From Lycocorax pyrrhopterus obiensis (lineage: Eukaryota; Chordata; Aves; Passeriformes; Paradisaeidae), in the NCBI GenBank assembly GCA_014706295.1, contig JACSVZ010000039.1, positions 2,666,001 to 2,730,000 of the forward strand: a stretch of DNA of 64,000 bases. The letters are read 5' to 3'. The stretch's first letter is position 1, and every line of letters starts with the position of its first letter. Both the position numbers and the translations under genes were made by a program. Below, in pieces: positions 60,102 through 64,000 of this stretch. The notes under the pieces were generated by a model. It had not been told where the DNA came from and searched no databases. It saw only the letters and a program-made list of their open reading frames with translations.

Positions 60102-63100
60102 ATATACAAATACATATATTCACACACTTCTGAAGAAGGGGTTACAGATTAACATAGCACCAATAGTGAAATTTCTCATAACTACTGAGAAAAATCAGAG
60201 TTTAAGGAACTCTGGCGAAAAAGACACCTAGCTCCTTAAAGAAATGTCTGCCCTTAGAGACACATCGAACTTGTTAGAGCTCATCAAAATTCCTTTCCCT
60301 ACAGGCATGAGCATAATCTGTTTATATTCCTAGCCAGCTAGTAAAAAAATGTGAAAAGCACCAAAGCAGAAACTAGGTTGTCACATCAACAAAGTAACAT
60401 GCTGAAGCTAGTAAGTTCGGTCTTTTATTTAGCTTGGGCTAAATGAATGTCATACTGTTGTTGTTCCACAGCTTTCAATTCAAACCTTGATCCAAGCTAA
60501 TCAATTCAAAGTGGAAGTGAAGTAACTTGGCATCCATCTGAATAACACCATGTAAATGCACACATTGGGAGCAGGCTGTGGTGTGCCTCCCACTGGCATC
60601 CCAGAATAATGGCTTGACCACATTGTTTCTAAAGGTCCTCTAGGGGAGTTTTACAGAACATCACCCACCATTTTGCAGCAGACTGGAAGAGAGGAGAGGA
60701 TTTCTGCACAAGACAGGAACCTCTTCAAGCACACAGGTCTGAAAGAGCCAGTAAAGAAACACCCCGCTATTTATTGCTTTTGTGTCCAGCATTCCAAGTT
60801 CCACTGCCAATTGCCTCGTACTGTGCTGCCACTGATATTTCATTTCCCCTTCCCACCTGTGTTTGACTTGACTGTTCTTGACTCCTCTGAGGAAGATGAT
60901 CATGACAGTGAAACTGGAAAGAGACAAGTTGAACGCTCCCACTAGAAAACCTGTGTCAGGCCTTCAATTCCACAGGTGCACTGGCTGAGATCCTTGCTAT
61001 CCAACCTTCATGATCCAGTAATTTTGCAATGCATTTATCTTAGATACCTTACCTACTAAAAAAAATCAGCATCTCCTCAGATAGATCATTTTGATAATTG
61101 GCCTTGACTGAGGAGGATCTACTGACATCAAGAGAGAACATCACTGCAATTCTAACAGTGCAGCCACTGTCAGATTTACAGATTTCTGGACTTCCTCTGA
61201 CATCATAGGATGATTAATTGACCTCTCTGTTAAGAAGATTTTGTGGAGAATTTTTCTTCAAGACAAGGGCAGTAAGTAACATATTAACTTATAATATTTA
61301 TAAAAGATCTGCTGGATAGCATTTTTTTAGAGCCAAAGGTCATCTTAAACAAACCCTAATTCAAGCAATTTGCTCATCTATTCAATTGCTAACCAAAGCC
61401 AGATGTTTTCAGTTAAGTGATGCCCAATACACAGGCACTGACTTTTCAATTAATTGATCAATGGCATCAAAATATTCTTTTTGTTCCTAACTTTAACTAG
61501 TGTTTCTAGTTGTTGTGTTACTGTCTCCACAGACACCCCACAGCACAGTGGACGTGGAAGACCCATATTCAAAGTCCCCTTCCTGCCTGATGCAGAGTAA
61601 GGTGGTATGAAAGGGTGGTATGCCAGCACCACTTTTGATAGCCATGCTCAGGTACAGGCCTGAACTCACAGAACCAAATTGCTGAAATCAATTCAGCCTG
61701 TGGGAAGAGACTGCAGGCATCTACCTGCACCTGAGGTTTCCTCCCAAAAGAGAAGCCAAGCAAAACGCATCACCTTCAAACCCAGACTACAGAAAAAATA
61801 GGAGAACCAACCTCAGGTGACAATGTCATTACAGCTTATTTAATTCAGCCACATAACCTCACCAAAATTCCTTAAAACAACGTTTCCCCCCCCCCTTTCA
61901 AAAACTCTCCACCTCTATTACAAAGTAAAAACCAAAAGACAACACATGTTCTGAACTAATTCCTGTATAGGCTGTGATTGAAAGGTTATACAGCCACGGG
62001 TGACAGACATCTGCATGTCACTATTTTATTCTGTTTCTCTATTTCAGGATAAATTTGACAATTTAACTCACATTCTTTCCTTTTCTTTTCCCTACTACCT
62101 AAGTGGATGCAGACATAGTTTAATTTCCAAATCCTTCAGCAATTGAGATTCCTCTCGGATCCTTTAATTCTAAAAAAATGTCAGGTTTAAACCTAGAAAT
62201 TAAAGCAGCAGACCCATACATACTGACCATTCCAAAAGGAACCTCTACTAAGTAGCATTTTCTATTACTTTAAAATGTTATATACCATCCACATGAACAA
62301 ATAAAAAAAAATTACTAAAACCACACATCTAAATGCAGCGTTTAACAGTGACCATGCTGTTTAAGCATTGTCAGAAAATTCATTCTTAATCCTTATAAAA
62401 ATTTTCTAGGGCAAAGTAAGATTAGGTCCATAATAGCACAGATAACTGATGTTATGATGGCAACATGCCTAAAATCAATATCAATATTTGCTGTAGTACC
62501 TTTTTCTTTAAGGGAAATGATGCTGATAGATTAGAATTTTTAAGGATATATTTGAAGAGAAGTCAAAATGTAAATAGTACGTTTGTTTAAGAAAAACAAA
62601 CAACTGCTCACTGGCAAAAATTAATGTCTTCCTAAGTGTTTCGGTGGTTTGTAGGAATAGTAATTCCCTAAGAGTTTCTTAGCAGTGATATTTAAAACTT
62701 GGTAACAGTAACAGATTAACCAACCTGTTTTATAACTGATTTCAGAGCAACCTTTCTGTGGAAAAGAGCCAGCAGCAACACAACTGGATTTATTCCTCAA
62801 CATTCAGTTCCAGTTCCATTCACAGGGGACTGTTTTGCCCCCCCCGCCCCCGACAGTCTCTGCTTGAAGAGAATGACAACTCCACTACTGGCAAATCCAT
62901 AATGCCTCTCCCATGGGAGATATCTGAACCTACCTGGGTACACTCATAAGGTTCAGCATGTTACACAAAAATTGGCAGAAACAGCAAACACCAGAAAGTT
63001 GTGAGAATCTGCATCTATTTAAAATTGTATTTGTGAGTTCCTTTGTAAGGTCCTATTTTATCTTAAAGTGCAAATCACTTCTATACCATATTTTAAGTAA

Positions 63101-64000
63101 AATCTGAGCCTGTAGAGAATACAAGATTCCTTGGCATACCATGTATTTTGATATCAGCTTACACTAATTTGCTGTGGTAGCACTCCGGAGCATGACAGGC
63201 AAGAACTGGCATCATACCTCTGCATGACCCAGGACTTTGGAGAGTTGAAAGAAACACGGCATCCACTAGCCCTCAGCTCATGGCACTGATTAGTATTCAC
63301 TGCCAGAGCAGAAATTTTTGCTCATCTCACAACTCAGCTGAGAGCTGTATAAAGTGCACACGGGTTGAAGACAGTCACCTGGGGAGTACTGCTTTGCACA
63401 GCATGAGCTTCCTGCTCTGCAAAGCTGCGTGTCACTCCTACCCAAAACTGACAGGACACCGGTGCCAGGATCTGCAATTCCCACCTGAGATGTGGGAGCA
63501 GGCCTGAGACACTCCAAGGACTGTATCCAGCTGCTTCCAAACGACATTTCCACTCTTGTGACACCTGCTGATAATCGTTAATGCAGAACATTCTGACTTT
63601 CAAAGACATGATAAAGGCAAGGAATAAAATAAAAAATCTGTGGGATTTTATATTCACACATAGCTCTATTCCCTGCCTCTGGGATAATGCACTGTAACGA
63701 CATGTAATGATCCCTGAAGTATTTAACTGGAACAGACTCAATGGAGTGCCTTCTAATAGCACACATACATTCTATTTCATATAAACATATATTTTCACAA
63801 ACTTGGACACCTCCCCAAAAAATCTTGTCTTAGTAATGCTATGAAACTACAGTAAAACAAAGAATATGAAAACATTCACATACATTATTGTATGTTTTCT
63901 GTTTGCTCCTGAACCCACTACTGCAGCATTCCTGAAGCAGACACTGCGATCTCATTAAACAAATGTTTCTTACGCATTAGGTCACAGAAGAAAATTAGGT

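Larger units (their letters stand above)
44077..64000 (-). other. RIMS1: RIMS1 intron, 5' part of window
   Basis: About 20 kb with no RIM1-like coding sequence on the minus strand. The preceding exon of mammalian RIM1 (the acidic TPEYTSCEDVELES region) was looked for and not found, so it should lie beyond 64000. The stretch holds two CR1 pieces, a TA microsatellite, an A16 run (53188-53203), C-runs (61886-61895 and 62838-62851), a 22-base palindrome (53743-53764), a pyrimidine-rich tract and the open frame at 44279-44668, each described separately. The rest shows nothing I can assign. Confidence 0.8.

Noticed and set aside
60673..60945. Plus-strand frame with an acidic DSSEEDDHDSETGK motif, reminiscent of the acidic segment before the RIM PDZ domain
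   Set aside because: It is on the wrong strand for RIMS1, the surrounding residues do not match, and no splice phase fits.
1..64000. Bacterial-type systems, CRISPR arrays, tRNA or rRNA genes
   Set aside because: The window is vertebrate intronic sequence. No spaced direct repeats, cloverleaf-like elements or rRNA-like blocks were seen on either strand.

Overview
The window is vertebrate nuclear DNA, most likely from a bird. It is AT-rich and dominated by introns. Exons are short and bounded by AG/GT splice signals, and all the recognisable interspersed repeats are CR1 LINE remnants, the dominant retroelement of birds (also present in other sauropsids). There are no operons, rRNA genes, tRNA genes or CRISPR arrays. 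The species cannot be named from the sequence alone.

One gene is supported: an internal part of RIMS1 (RIM1, a presynaptic active-zone scaffold), on the minus strand. I placed 18 coding exons by matching translated pieces to remembered mammalian RIM1 and checking every junction for acceptor, donor and reading phase. They run from 44076 (5' side) down to 2282 (3' side) and join without a frame break: 1882 nt, 626 complete codons plus partial codons at both ends. The identification as RIMS1 rather than RIMS2 rests on paralogue-specific stretches, namely the LDYYWLDPATWHSRETSPISS exon, the VGYRSS/SKSTTLTVPEQQ exon, the SRSPTRHHDASR exon and the SELLMLPRAKRGRSAECLHT exon. The N-terminal Rab3-binding/zinc-finger part lies beyond 64000. 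The RIM-BP-binding proline motif and the C2B domain lie below position 1.

Layout from right to left (direction of transcription). 64000-44077: about 20 kb of intron holding a CR1 copy (47822-49327, minus), an older CR1 piece (about 59335-59715, plus), a TA microsatellite and an unexplained 129-codon open frame (44279-44668, minus). 44076-39559: the exon before the PDZ domain, then the PDZ domain on three exons. 33641-32438: two linker exons. 31406-30496: the C2A domain on three closely spaced exons. 29279-2282: nine exons of the Arg/Ser-rich linker between C2A and C2B. The last seven are all multiples of three and share one phase, the expected architecture for cassette splicing. 2281-1: intron.

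In the protein, the PDZ domain of RIM1 binds ELKS/CAST and Cav2 calcium channels. C2A is a calcium-independent C2 domain, and the loop residues visible here agree with that. The linker is the main site of RIM1 isoform diversity. I found no previously undescribed system. The points most worth checking are the phase-matched cassette run, two unusual acceptors in that run, the unexplained open frame in the 5' intron, and an AT-rich inverted repeat at 20136-20196.
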